DNA from: Prorocentrum cordatum
Taxonomy: Eukaryota > Sar > Dinophyceae > Prorocentrales > Prorocentraceae
DNA: 64,000 bases
Direction: 5' to 3'
Assembly (NCBI GenBank): GCA_963575745.1
Contig: CAUYUJ010016152.1
Span: 64,001 to 128,000, forward strand
A model generated the notes under the pieces. It had not been told where the DNA came from. It searched no databases and worked only from the letters and a program-made list of their open reading frames with translations. Below, one piece after another: positions 51,942-62,596 of this stretch. How positions within the stretch are numbered: position 1 is the first letter of the stretch; every line of letters begins with the position of its first letter. A program made the translations under genes and the position numbers.

Positions 51942-53465
51942 TAGACGCTTCGCGTATCCCCACCAGCCCGTCCAGAAATGAGCCCCAGGGGAGTGGAGGT
52001 GATGAGGGAAGCGGGGGAGCATGCAGAAGAACAAAGAGCGGGTTGAGCCGCCATACGCCCCAAGAGGGGGAGGATGTAGGAGGAGTCGTCGTCGTCGGAG
52101 TAGGAGGAGGAAGAGGAGGAGCAGGAGGAGGAGCAGGAGGAGGAGGGGGAGGAGGAGGAGGAGGAAGATAAGGAGGAGGAGATGGAGGACTGCGAGGACG
52201 AGGAGGACGAGAAGGAGGAAAAGGAGAAGGAGGGAAAGGAGAAGGAGGAGGAGGAGGAGGAGGAGGAGGGGGAGGGGGAGGAGGGAGGAGGAAGAAAAAG
52301 AGGAGGAGGAGGACAATGGCGAGCTTGGGGGCCTCTTGGGCCGTCTTTGGGGCCTCTTGGCGGTCCCGGGGGCCTCTTGCGTATCTCGGGGAGCCTCTTG
52401 TGGCCTCTTGGGGGTCTCTTGGGGGCCTCTTGGAGGCCTCTTGGGGGCCTCTTGGGGCCTCTTGGGGCTCTCTTGGGGCGCTCTTGGGGCGCTCTTGGGA
52501 GCTTTCGAGGCGCTCTTGGGGCCATCTTGGAGGAGATCTAACAAAGAAGGGGGGGTCCTCAATTAGCGCTGCCCCTCTAGAGTGCCTCGAATCGCTTCTT
52601 GGGCCCTTCTTGAGGCCAAAATCTTTCCAAAACCTAGGTAAAATCAATGTTTTGTGTTTTCTCGCCTTTTCGCTATTGGAGCCGTCTTGGGCCGTCTTGG
52701 GAGCCTCTTGGGCCTCTTGGAGGTCTCTTGGGAGCCTTTTGGAGGCCTCTTGGGCGCCTCTTGGGGCCTCTTGGGGCGCTCTTGGGGCGCTCTTGGGGCG
52801 CTCTTGGGAGCCATCGGGGCGCTCTTGGGGCCATCTTGGAGGAGATCGATCAAAGAAGAGGGGGTCCCCAATTAGCGTTGCCCCTCTAGAGTGCCTCGAG
52901 TCGCCTCTTGGGCCCCCCAAGAGGCCAAAATCCTTCCAAAACCTAGGTAAAATCATTGTTTGTTGCTTTCTCGCCTTTTCGCTCTTGGAGCCGTCTTGGG
53001 CCATCTTGAACTCTCTTGGGGCCTCTTGGGGGTCTCTTGGCAGCCTCTTAGAGGCTTCTTGGGGGCCTCTGGGGGTCTCTCGGGGCCCTCTTGGGGCGCT
53101 CTTGGGGCGCTCTTGGGAGCCTTCGGGGCGCTCTTGGGGCCATCTTGGAGGAGATCTATCAAAGAAGGGGGGAGCTCCAATTAGGGTTGCCCCTCTAGAG
53201 TGCCTCGAAGCGCCTCTTGGGCCCCCCCCAAGAGGCCAAAATCCTTCCAAAACCTAGGTAGAATCAATGTTTTGTGCTTTCTCGCTTTTTCGCTCTTGGA
53301 GCCGTCTTGAGCCATCTTGGGCGCCCTGACACCTCGCGAGACGCCTCGTCCAGGTCAGTGGGGAGGGGTAAGGGGAGGGGTAAACCCCTCCCCGAAGGGA
53401 AAGAAGGGGGGTTGGCAGAGGAAACGCTCTAGACCACCTACGCCCTAAAGGGCTGGTGGGATTAC
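51942..53465 (+). repeat. Left arm of a 6.5 kb inverted repeat
   Basis: About 1.5 kb that returns in reverse complement as 54735-55256 (inner part) and 57428-58444 (outer part). The outer end is CTAGACGCTTCGCGTATCCC. It contains a GGA tract (52070-52320) and about three head-to-tail units of some 310 bp. Each unit is a CTCTTGGGG-type array followed by CATCTTGGAGGAGATC, TAGAGTGCCTCGA and CCAAAACCTAGGTAAAATCA. Long frames such as LLGASWGLLGRSWGALG repeats are by-products of the array. Confidence 0.9.
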
Positions 53466-53519
53466 GTTTTCGTGCTAGCGCCGTTCTGATTATATAGAAA
53501 TGCATGTATCGCGGTGCCT

Positions 53520-53529
53520 TGTAGTACGA

Positions 53530-53580
<51 letters not shown>

Positions 53581-53607
53581 CAGCATCAGCAGCAGTAGTA
53601 GTAGCAC

Positions 53608-53642
<35 letters not shown>

Positions 53643-53714
53643 ATAGTAGTCGTAGTAGTAGTAGCACCCGTAGTAGCTGTAAGCAGTAGTAGTAGTACTA
53701 GGAGTAGTAGTAGC

Positions 53715-53746
<32 letters not shown>

Positions 53747-53754
53747 TAGTAGTC

Positions 53755-53787
<33 letters not shown>

Positions 53788-53890
53788 CTAGTAGTAGTAG
53801 TAGTAGTCGTAGTAATAGCAGTAGTCGTAGTAGTAGTAGTAGTGGTACTAGTAGTAGTAGTGGTACTAGTAGTAATAGTAGTAGATCGTC

Positions 53891-53926
<36 letters not shown>

Positions 53927-54120
53927 ATAGTAGTAGTAGTAGGAGTAGCAGGAGTAGTGGTACCGTAGTAGTAATACAAGTCGTAGTGGTCGCAATCGCA
54001 CTCATACTCGTAGGGGTAGAAACAAGAATAACAGGAGCACTCGTAGTAGCAATACTAGGAGTCGTAGTGGTAGGGATAACGCTGATAGTAGTAGTAGTAG
54101 TAGTAGTAGTAGTCGTCGTC

Positions 54121-54157
<37 letters not shown>

Positions 54158-54408
54158 TATCAGCAGTAGTAGTAGTAGTAGTAGCAGTAGTAGTAGTAGT
54201 AGTAACGTAGTAGTAGTAGTAGTGCTACTACTCTGGACTATGCGTCCTAGTAGTAGTAGTAGTGGTAGTAGTAGTAGAAATAGTGAAGTCGAGTAGTAGT
54301 AGTAGTAGTAGCAGTAGTAGTAGTAGTAACGTAGTAGTGGTAGTGCTACTACTCTGGACTATGCGTCCTAGTAGTAGTAGTGGTAGTAGTAGTAGAAATA
54401 GTGAAGTC

Positions 54409-54443
<35 letters not shown>

Positions 54444-54447
54444 TTAT

Positions 54448-54513
<66 letters not shown>

Positions 54514-54543
54514 AGGTAGTAGCGATAACAGTAGTATGAGTAA

Positions 54544-54602
<59 letters not shown>

Positions 54603-54735
54603 TGGCGTCGCGTAGAGCAGATTGGTGTAGTACGTAGTAGGTGGTGGTGGTTGCGGCATTCATCTGCTCTCAGTAATTAGTTAGTTGTAGTCGTGCCGCC
54701 GTAGTAGTTAGTAGTAGTAGTAGTAGTAGTAGTAG
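53520..54735 (+). repeat. TAG array forming the inverted-repeat loop
   Basis: 1.2 kb of TAG/AGT units with variants, lying between the two inner arms. Two internal copies of a segment with CTCTGGACTATGCGTCC (54202-54297 and 54322-54420) match the array near 50900. Confidence 0.93.
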
Positions 54736-55256
54736 TTATTCCCACCAGCCCTTTAGGGCGTAGGTGGTCTAGGGAGTTTCCTCTGCCAACCCCCCTTCTT
54801 TCCCTTCGGGGAGGGGTTTACCCCTCCCCTTACCCCTCCCCGCTGACCTGGACGAGGCGTCTCGCGAGGTGTCAGGGCGCCCAAGATGGCTCAAGACGGC
54901 TCCAAGAGCGAAAAAGCGAGAAAGCAAAAAACATTGATTCTACCTAGGTTTTGGAAGGATTTTGGCCTCTTGGGGGGGCCCAAGAGGCGCTTCGAGGCAC
55001 TCTAGAGGGGCAACCCTAATTGGAGCTCCCCCCTTCTTTGATTGATCTCCTCCAAGATGGCCCCAAGAGCGCCCCGAAGGCTCCCAAGAGCGCCCCAAGA
55101 GCGCCCCAAGAGGGCCCCGAGAGACCCCAAGAGGCCCCCAAGAAGCCTCTAAGTGGCTGCCAAGAGACCCCCAAGAGGCCCCAAGAGAGTTCAAGATGGC
55201 CCAAGACGGCTCCAAGAGCGAAAAGGCGAGAATACAAAAAAACAATGATTCTACAG
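54735..55256 (-). repeat. Right arm of the inverted repeat, inner part
   Basis: Reverse complement of about 52945-53465, nearly identical; for example ACGCTCTAGACC on the left corresponds to ACTCCCTAGACC on the right. It stops within the GATTYTAC/CTAGG word where the TIR element is inserted. Confidence 0.9.
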
Positions 55257-55479
55257 GCTTACGCCACATCCGCCGACCCCTTCTGTGACTGTTGCGAGGC
55301 CAGGAGTTTATGGCCAGCGGCGTCTTGTGTGAGGGTGCGGTGTCGCGCGCGGGTGGTGGCAGATACGTAGGGGGTCCACATGTTTGCGTGATGCCGGTGG
55401 TCTGGGGCGTGTTTTGCGTGCGCTTTGCGTGCTGTGCACCCGGGTGCGGGGTGTCCTTCTGGGAGGTCGGCCTTTCGTT

Positions 55480-55730
55480 CCTCAACCAAGTGGAGGAGCA
55501 CCGGAAGACGAAAGGAGCAAGAGTAGCGTGCGGAAGCTGTGATCAGCGAAGCATCACCGCGAAAGATGTGGCAGATGAGTCGAAACGGGTGAAGAGGCTG
55601 TTGACGTTCGCAGCGCGCACGAAACAGTTCGCGTAGCAGCAGCGCGTCGCGTAGCACAGCGCCGAGCAAGATTGTGAGCACGTCGCGAGGAAGAGCAAGG
55701 CTGCATGCGCGGAGTGCATTGCAGTTGGCT
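55480..55730 (+). pseudogene. Cys-module fragments with stops
   Basis: In one frame, 55526-55590 encodes RVACGSCDQRSITAKDVADE and 55661-55735 encodes KAACAECIAVGLTARNAEA, separated by TAG stops at 55634 and 55652. Both resemble the first module of the intact ORF at 55924. Probably exons or relics of the same kind of protein. Confidence 0.5.
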
Positions 55731-55923
55731 TGACGGCTCGCAATGCGGAAGCGTCTGGTGGTCTTTTGGAGGCCTCCTGGGGGCCTCTTGGGGGCTCCTT
55801 GGGGCGTCTTGGCGGCCTCTTGGGGGCCTCTGGCGGCCTCTTGGGGCTCTCTTGGGGCCCCCTGGGGCTCGTGGGGGCGGGAAGCTAGATTTTTGAATTT
55901 TTGGTTGCCCTCTTGGGCCCCTC

Positions 55924-56280
55924 TTGGTGCCGTCTTGTCGGAAATGCGCGGAAGAACGTCAGAGGACGACGCTTGAGTCCAATAATAGGAAACGGAGAGC
56001 CGAGGCGGAAGCGAAGCCGCTGACGTGCGCGGCGTGCGGAGGAGCGTTTTCAGACACGAAACATTTGAGGCAGAGCCAAAAAGAACATCATCGATGGTCG
56101 AATCAAAAAAAGGTGGTGTGCGGAAGCTGCGCGGCACTCGGGTTCACAGCCCGCTGTTGCCAGGCGTATCAGTGCAGCGGCGCGTGCAAGAGAAGACTAC
56201 CGAAGTCGGCGTTCCCCGACCCTCACAATGTCCCGCGCGACGCAAAAAAAGGCACTCTGAAGTGCAAGACCTGCAAATGA
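55924..56280 (+). CDS. Cys-rich (Stc1-like) zinc protein, 118 codons
   Basis: Four C-x2-C type groups: SCRKCAEERQ, LTCAACGGAFSDTKH, VVCGSCAALGFTARCC and YQCSGACKRRLPKSAF, closing with LKCKTCK and a stop. The last part (C-x3-C, a Phe, then C-x2-C) is the layout of small zinc-ribbon or Stc1-like domains, which in fungi act in chromatin and RNAi; that link is only by pattern. The likely true start is unclear, since the upstream part overlaps a CTCTTGGGG array, and it may be spliced to the modules at 55526 and 55661. Confidence 0.5.
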   Translation: MVPSCRKCAEERQRTTLESNNRKRRAEAEAKPLTCAACGGAFSDTKHLRQSQKEHHRWSNQKKVVCGSCAALGFTARCCQAYQCSGACKRRLPKSAFPDPHNVPRDAKKGTLKCKTCK

Positions 56281-56389
56281 TGCCGAATCGGGCGCGCGCG
56301 CTGAGGAAAAAGGAGACCGAGGACAGGAGAATGGGGGGTGAGGCGGAGGACACAGGGGAGAATCATCGAACGTGTCGAGGTGACGGGCC

Positions 56390-57410
56390 ATGAACAAGAG
56401 GAGGGGGACGAGGAGGAGGGGGACGAGGAGAGGGTGGTTGAGGAGGAGGATGAGGGGGACACTGAGAGGAGGCTCTGGGTTATGGTTTTTGGGTGAGAGG
56501 TTCTTGTATGTGTATCGGAATTTCGCGGCACTCCTTTCGGGGGCCTCTGGAAAGCAGTTTTGACGCCACTGGGGGGCCGACGTGGACAAGGCGGGTGAGG
56601 GGGGGGAGGAGGGGGACGCGGAGGAAATGTTCTGGGTCATGGTTTTGGAATTCTTCGCCTCGGGAGCGCGAATCCCGCTTGTGCGATGATCGCCGGGATC
56701 TCTGGTGGTGCTTCTCGCGGGACTCTTGGAGGCAGTTTCGAAGCCTCTTGGGGGCCGTTTTGGGGCCGTTCTGGGGCCTCTTGGGGGGCCTCTTGGGGCC
56801 TCTTGGGGGCGTCTTGGGGGCCTCTTGGGGCCTCTCGGGGCCTTTTAGGGCCGACTCGGGGCGGAAGGCTCGGGATGTCAGTTCGGGCTCCCTCTCTTGG
56901 GCCCCTCTTGGGGCCGTCTTGGGGCTCTCTTGGGCCGTCCTGGGGGCCTCTTGGGCTGTCTTGGCGCCCTCTGGGGCGGACTTGGGCGCGTGTTGGGGGC
57001 CTCTTGGGCCGTCTTGGGGCGGTCTTGGGGTGCTCTTGGACCGTGTTCAACGCCGTGAAGGCCGAGAAGCCGTATATGATCAAAATGTCCGTTTTCCATA
57101 GGAATTTGAAGATTTTCGGCTCTTCGGCCCTTCTGAGAACTGCTCTTGGAGGCCTCATGGGCCGTCTTGGAGGCCTCTTGGCCCGTCTTGGGGCCATCTT
57201 GGGCGCCTTGGAGCGTTCGTTTGGCGTCTCGGGGCCCTCGTGGGCCGTCTTGGAGGAGTCTTGGGGCCTTCTTGGGCCGCCTTGAGAGACTTTTGAGCCC
57301 AAAGAAGCTCCGTGAGTCGCTCGGGCGGGGCCATGGGGGGGGGGGTCAAATCGCCAGTTTGGGGTCCCTGGGGGGACTGTAGGGGGGGGAACTATCTCAC
57401 ACGCCTAGGG
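56390..57410. repeat. GGAGGGGGAC and CTCTTGGGG arrays inside the TIR element
   Basis: 56395-56470 is a GAGGAGGGGGAC tandem. From 56700 to 57300 the strand carries the GGGGCCTCTTGG repeat family. 57055-57140 is a non-repetitive island without clear coding character. Confidence 0.7.
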
Positions 57411-57427
57411 ACCCACAAGGGGTCGGC

Positions 57428-58444
57428 GGATTTTACCTAGGTTTTGGAAGGATTTTGGCCTCTTGGGGGGCCCAAGAGGCGACTCGAGGCACTCTAGAGG
57501 GGCAACGCTAATTGGGGACCCCCTCTTCTTTGATCGATCTCCTCCATGATGGCCCCAAGAGCGCCCCGAAGGCTCCCAAGAGCGCCCCAAGAGCGCCCCA
57601 AGAGCGCCCCAAGAGGCCCCAAGAGGCGCCCAAGAGGCCTCCAACAGGCTCCCAAGAGACCTCCAAGAGGCCCAAGAGGCTCCCAAGACGGCCCAAGACG
57701 GCTCCAAGAGCGAAAAGGCGAGAAAACACAAAACATTGATTTTACCTAGGTTTTGGAAAGATTTTGGCCTCTCGGGGGGGGCCCAAGAGACGACTCGAGG
57801 CACTCTGGAGGGGCGGGGCTAATTGGGGACCCCCCCTTCTTTGATAGATCTCCTCCAAGATGGCCCCAAGAGCGCCCCGAAGGCTCCCAAGAGCGCCCCA
57901 AGAGCGCCCCAAGAGAGCCCCAAGAGGCCCCAAGAGGCCCCCAAGAAGCCTCCAAGAGGCCTCCAAGAGACTCCCAAAAGGCCACAAGAAGCTCCCCGAG
58001 ATACGCAAGAGGCCTCCGGGACCGCCAAGAGGCCCCAAAGACGGCCCAAGAGGCCCCCAAACTCGCCATTGTCCTCCTCCTCCTCCTCTTTTTCTCCCTC
58101 CTCCCTCCTCCCCCTCCCCCTCCTCCGCCTCCTCCTTCTCCTCCTCCTCCTCCTCCTTCTCGTCCTCCTCGTCCTCGCCCTCCTCCATCTCCTCCTCCTC
58201 ATCTTCCTCCTCCTCCTCCTCCTCCTCCTCCTCCTCCCCCTCCTCCTCCTGCTCCTCCTCCTGCTCCTCGTCTTCCTCCTCTTACTCCGACGACGACGAC
58301 TCCTCCTACATCCTCCCCCTCTTGGGGCGTATGGCGGCTCAACCCGCTCTTTGTTCTTCTGCATGCTCCCCCGCTTCCCTCATCACCTCCACTCCCCTGG
58401 GGCTCATTTCTGGACGGGCTGGTGGGGATACGCGAAGCGTCTAG
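57428..58444 (-). repeat. Right arm of the inverted repeat, outer part
   Basis: Reverse complement of 51942-52950, including two of the 310-bp units, the CCT/GGA tract (58070-58265) and the end word GGGGATACGCGAAGCGTCTAG. Confidence 0.9.
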
Positions 58445-58445
58445 A

Positions 58446-58532
58446 ATAGTACTAGTAGTAGTAGTAGTAGTCGTAGTCGTAGTAGTAGTAGTCGTAGTAG
58501 CAGCAGCAGTAGTAGTAGTAGTAGTAGTAGTA

Positions 58533-58605
<73 letters not shown>

Positions 58606-58773
58606 TCAGTAGTAGTAGTAGTAGTTCAGTAGTAGTAGTAGTTCAGTAGTAGCAGTTGTTCAGTAGGGTAGTAGTAGTAGTAGCAGTAGCAGCAGTAGTA
58701 GTAGTAGTCGTCTAGTTGTCGGTAGTAGTATAGTAGTAGTCTGTAGTGGTAGTAGTAGTGTAGTTTGTAGTAT

Positions 58774-58804
<31 letters not shown>

Positions 58805-58808
58805 ACTT

Positions 58809-58843
<35 letters not shown>

Positions 58844-58877
58844 GCTACTGCTACTGCTACTGCTACTACTACTACTT

Positions 58878-58916
<39 letters not shown>

Positions 58917-58975
58917 GTACTACTAGTACCACTACTACTACTACCATTACTAGTACTATTATTATTTCTCGTAGC
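58446..58975 (+). repeat. TAG then CTA arrays, hairpin-forming
   Basis: 58450-58800 is TAG/AGT; at about 58808 the strand switches to CTA/ACT up to 58960. The two halves are complementary and abut with only ACTTCC between them. Confidence 0.93.
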
Positions 58976-59040
58976 GCGCGCGGGGCAGGACGGGCGGTGG
59001 GAGAAGCGCGCGTGGCGCAAAAGTCACGCCAATCTGCCCT

Positions 59041-59194
59041 GCAGGCGGTGGGGCCTACACCATCGCGCAATGTCAACAGCTCGGTGGCGGACTAAGCAGT
59101 GCAAAAGTGCTGGCCCTTTACACCATCTGCCAAAGGGCCTACATATTCGCGCAACGTCGACGTACGATGGCGGACTACGCAGCGGAGAAGTGCG
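59041..59194 (+). repeat. Dispersed 70-bp repeat, copies 2 and 3
   Basis: Two tandem copies (59041-59110 and about 59128-59194) of the unit seen at 49933. Shared words: GGGCCTAC, TCGCGCAA(T/C)GTC and TGGCGGACTA(A/C)GCAG. Confidence 0.75.
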
Positions 59195-59264
59195 CACGGG
59201 CGGAGAAATTTGGTTTCGCGGGCGCGATAAAAGAAAACACGCGCAGCTTTTTGAGCGCCCTCTA

Positions 59265-59885
59265 GTTTTCTTGTGTTTTCCAGTGTTTTCCAATGTTCTC
59301 TAGTGTTTTCCAGTGTTTTCCAGTTTTTCCAGTTTCGCAAATGTTTTATTTTATTTTTTGTTTCAAGTGTCCCTTTTCTTGTGTTTTCCCATGTTTCCAA
59401 ATGTTTTTTTTTCCAAGTGTTTCCAGTGTTTTCAATTTTTTCTTGTGTCTTCTAGTGTTTTCCAGTGTTTCCAGTTGTTTCAAGTGTTTTCTAGTGTTTT
59501 CCAGTGTTTCCAGACCCAGTGTTTTCAATTGTTTTCGAGTGTTTTCTAGTGTTTTATAGTGTTTTCCAGTTTTTTTCCAGTTTTTCTTTTTTCCATGTTT
59601 TTTCAAGTGTTTTCAAATGTTTCCACTTTTTTCCAATGTTTTTTTTTTCAACGTTTCCCGATCCCGTGTTCTCATGTGTTTTCTTATGTTTCCCAGTGTT
59701 TCATATTTGTTTCATGTGTTTTCCCGTTTTTCATTTTTTGTTTTAAGCTTTTTCTCAGTTTGCAAGTTTGTTTTTCAGCTTTTTTTTTCCAAGTGGTGTC
59801 CAATGTTTTTCCAGTGTTTCCGGTGTTTTATATTTTTCGATGTGTTTTCCAATGTTTTCCAGTGTTTTCCAGTGTTTTCATGTGT
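59265..59885 (+). repeat. TGTTTTCCAG minisatellite
   Basis: Imperfect tandem repeat of a 10-11 base unit (TGTTTTCCAG with many variants), T-rich and thus unlike all neighbours. Frames rich in Phe, Ser, Val and Cys here are artefacts. Confidence 0.9.
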
Positions 59886-60047
59886 TCGCGCCTTGCCTTC
59901 TACCCGCCCCCCAGACGCCGTCTCCCACCTCGTGAAATGTTGCCAATGCCACCCGCATTCCGTCGGCGCGCCGCACCCATCATTCTCCCAGCCCACCTCC
60001 TTGCTAATTAACCACACTCAAGCACGGCGCACCCTCAAACTAGGTAA

Positions 60048-60095
60048 GGCCCCCCCCCCCCACCCCCCTTTTCCTTCCCCCCCCCTCTCCCCCCC

Positions 60096-60129
<34 letters not shown>

Positions 60130-60285
60130 ACCCCCCCCACCCCCCCCCCCCCCCCCCCTCCCCCACCCCACCCCACATCCCCACCCCCCCCCCCCCCCCC
60201 CCCCCCCACCCCCCCCGCTCTACCCCCACCCCCCACCCCCCCCCCCACCACCCCACCCCCCCCCCCCCCCCATCCATCCACCCCA
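60048..60285 (+). repeat. Poly-C tract with A interruptions
   Basis: Over 230 bases of nearly pure C with single A or T bases. Prone to assembly error and to i-motif/G-quadruplex formation. Confidence 0.93.
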
Positions 60286-60341
60286 GCCCACTTGGTACCC
60301 CGCCCGCGGTCATCGCTCGAGGTGACGGGCATCGGGGCGCC

Positions 60342-62565
60342 ATGCCGCCGGAAGGCCGCGGCAGGGGCGAGAAGAACGCACGGGGCAAGGCAGCCCCGAC
60401 GGTTCGAACCGATACCATGTGGGGGGAAGGGTGGCTAGTCGCGGGCGGATGCGCGCACGCGACGCCCCCCCTTCCCTTTCCCCCCTCCGGATCCCCACCC
60501 CGCGACCGACCGCCGATAGGCGGGCAGAGTCACCGACGCTGCCAAACGCAAGCGGGCCGAGGACAAAGACCCTCGCCCGGTTGCGGGGCGCAGGGCGATC
60601 TATGGGGGCCGCCGACGTTGGCGTGGGATCCTGTGGTGCGTTCAGGACCCCCTGGGCCTCCCTGGGCCCCCCTGGGACCTCCTGCAGGTCGCGGGCCCTG
60701 CGGTTCTGGGCCCGCGCCCACAGGATCCTACTCCATCGCATGTTAAGTTCCCCTCCCCCCCTAGCTACCGCGCCCAGAAGAAGAGCCACGCGTTGCGCCG
60801 GGAGTGCGACCGCCTCTCCCAGTCCCAGAAGAAGCGCTGGCTGAAACGCTGGCAGCAGACAGGCTGACCGCTCACGAAACAGGGAGGAGGCTCGATGGGG
60901 GAGGGGGAGGAGGAGGAGGAGGAGAAGGAGGAGGAGGAGGGGGGGGAGGGGGGGGAGGGGGAGGAGGGGGAGGGGGAGGAGGAGAAGGAGGAGGAAGGTG
61001 GAGATGGGGGGAGGCTGATAGGGGGGGGGGGAGGCGGAGGAGGAGGAGGCGGAGGAGGAGGAGGAGGAGGAGAGGAGGAGGAGGAGGGGGGGGAAAATGA
61101 GGAGGGTGAGGAAAAGGAGAGGGCGAGGAGGATGAGAGGGGAGGAGGAGTTGAGGAACATGAGGGAGGCGGAGGAAGGACACCCCCACGCTCCCACGCGA
61201 AGGGCCCTTCGACTTCGTAGAGACGGAGCGCGCGGAGGCGAGGGGGTTCACGCAGAACGTCGGCGACGAGGGCCGCTGGTACACCAAAGATGGGTTGATG
61301 ACGCTCTTCGGCTTCCAGTGGGAATCGCCGCAGAGTGCCGTCTCAGAGAGGCCATGGGGAGGAGCAGGGGAAGCGAGGGGGAGGGGGAGGGGGAGGGAGA
61401 GGAGGAGGAGGGAGAGGAGGGAGAGGAGGAGGAGGAGGAGGAGCAGGAAAGAGCTGATGATCAGAAGGCTTTGGGGGACGATGGGGGGGATGAGTGGTGA
61501 CGATGGGTTCAAGGGATGGCGACCGAGCAGCGCCATGTATCAAGCCGCTTTCAGGGCCCTGGCGCGCGCGGAGGCCACGATCGCATCGCGCAGGGCCCTG
61601 CGCGGCTCCGTGAAGGCGGATCGGGCGATGAAGGTTGCTAGGAAGATGAGGGGGAAGAGAAGGAAGATGAGAAGGGGGACGAGGGGGAATATGACGAGGA
61701 TGAGAAGGACGAGGAGGAAGAATATGATGAGGATGAGAAGGATGATGAGGAAGAGAAGGAGGAGGAGGAAGAGGAGCAGGAGGATGAAGATGAGGAGGAG
61801 GATCAAGATGACCTGGGGAGGCCTTCAGCTCCTCCTCCCTTTCCTCCTCCTCCTCCACCTCTTCCTCCTCCTGCTCCTCTTCCTTATCCTCCTCCTCCTC
61901 CTCCGCCTCCTCCTCCTCCCCCCTCTCCTCCTCCTCCTCCACCTCCTCCTCCTCCTCGTCTTCCTCCTCCTCCTCCGCCTCTTCCCTCAACCTCATCATC
62001 GATGGACGCATCGATGATGAGGTAGGGGGGAGGGGGGGGGGGGGGGGCGCCATCCCCACGAGGTCGACGGCCAGCACGGGGAGGAGGTCTACGAACGCAT
62101 GGAGAGGGTCGAGAGCAACGCCCACGCCCACGAGCAGGAGATGCGCACGCGCCTCGGCACGGAACGTCAGAAGCTGGAGCCCGCGCAGCAGCGCGTCGCC
62201 CAGCAGGCTGGACCGAGAACCCATGTTCAACCCTCCTTCGTTGGCGCTTCCTCGAGGATGCGAGGCGCGGCCGCTTGTGCGCGACCGCGCCCTCTCATCC
62301 TCGAAGAGGAGGCTGACAGTGAAGGGCAGGTGGGGCATATGTGATCTTAGGCAGCGCGTGGCCTCCCCGCTTCTGATGGCGAGTCCAGCTACAGCAACAG
62401 CGCCGACGAGGACATGGGGGAATGAGCAAGAGCGAAACCATGAGGAACACGATGGAGGAGGAGGAGGAGAAGGAGGAGGAGGAGGAGGATCAGGAGGAGG
62501 ATGAGGAGGAGAACGACGAGAGAAGGATGAGAGAGGGCAGGAGGAGGAGGAGGAAGGAGGAGGGA

Positions 62566-62596
<31 letters not shown>

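Larger units (their letters stand above)
55268..57431 (+). mobile_element. DNA element with perfect 15-bp terminal inverted repeats
   Basis: 55268-55282 is ATCCGCCGACCCCTT and 57417-57431 is its exact reverse complement. The segment splits the right arm of the inverted repeat: the left arm shows the uninterrupted site. Around the break TTCTAC (left) and TTTTAC (right) may be a 6-bp target duplication, leaving 11-13 extra bases (AGGCTTACGCCAC) outside the left TIR unexplained. Inside are Cys-rich reading frames and CTCTTGGGG-type arrays (55750-55930, 56700-57300). No transposase was recognised, so it may be a non-autonomous element. Confidence 0.72.

Noticed and set aside
51775-58540. Frames of 200-490 codons with GLLGASWG or APRAPQE repeats
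   Set aside because: They arise from the CTCTTGGGG minisatellite, open in several frames at once and mirrored in both arms of the inverted repeat.
59265-60011. Phe/Ser/Cys-rich frames resembling membrane proteins
   Set aside because: By-product of the TGTTTTCCAG repeat.
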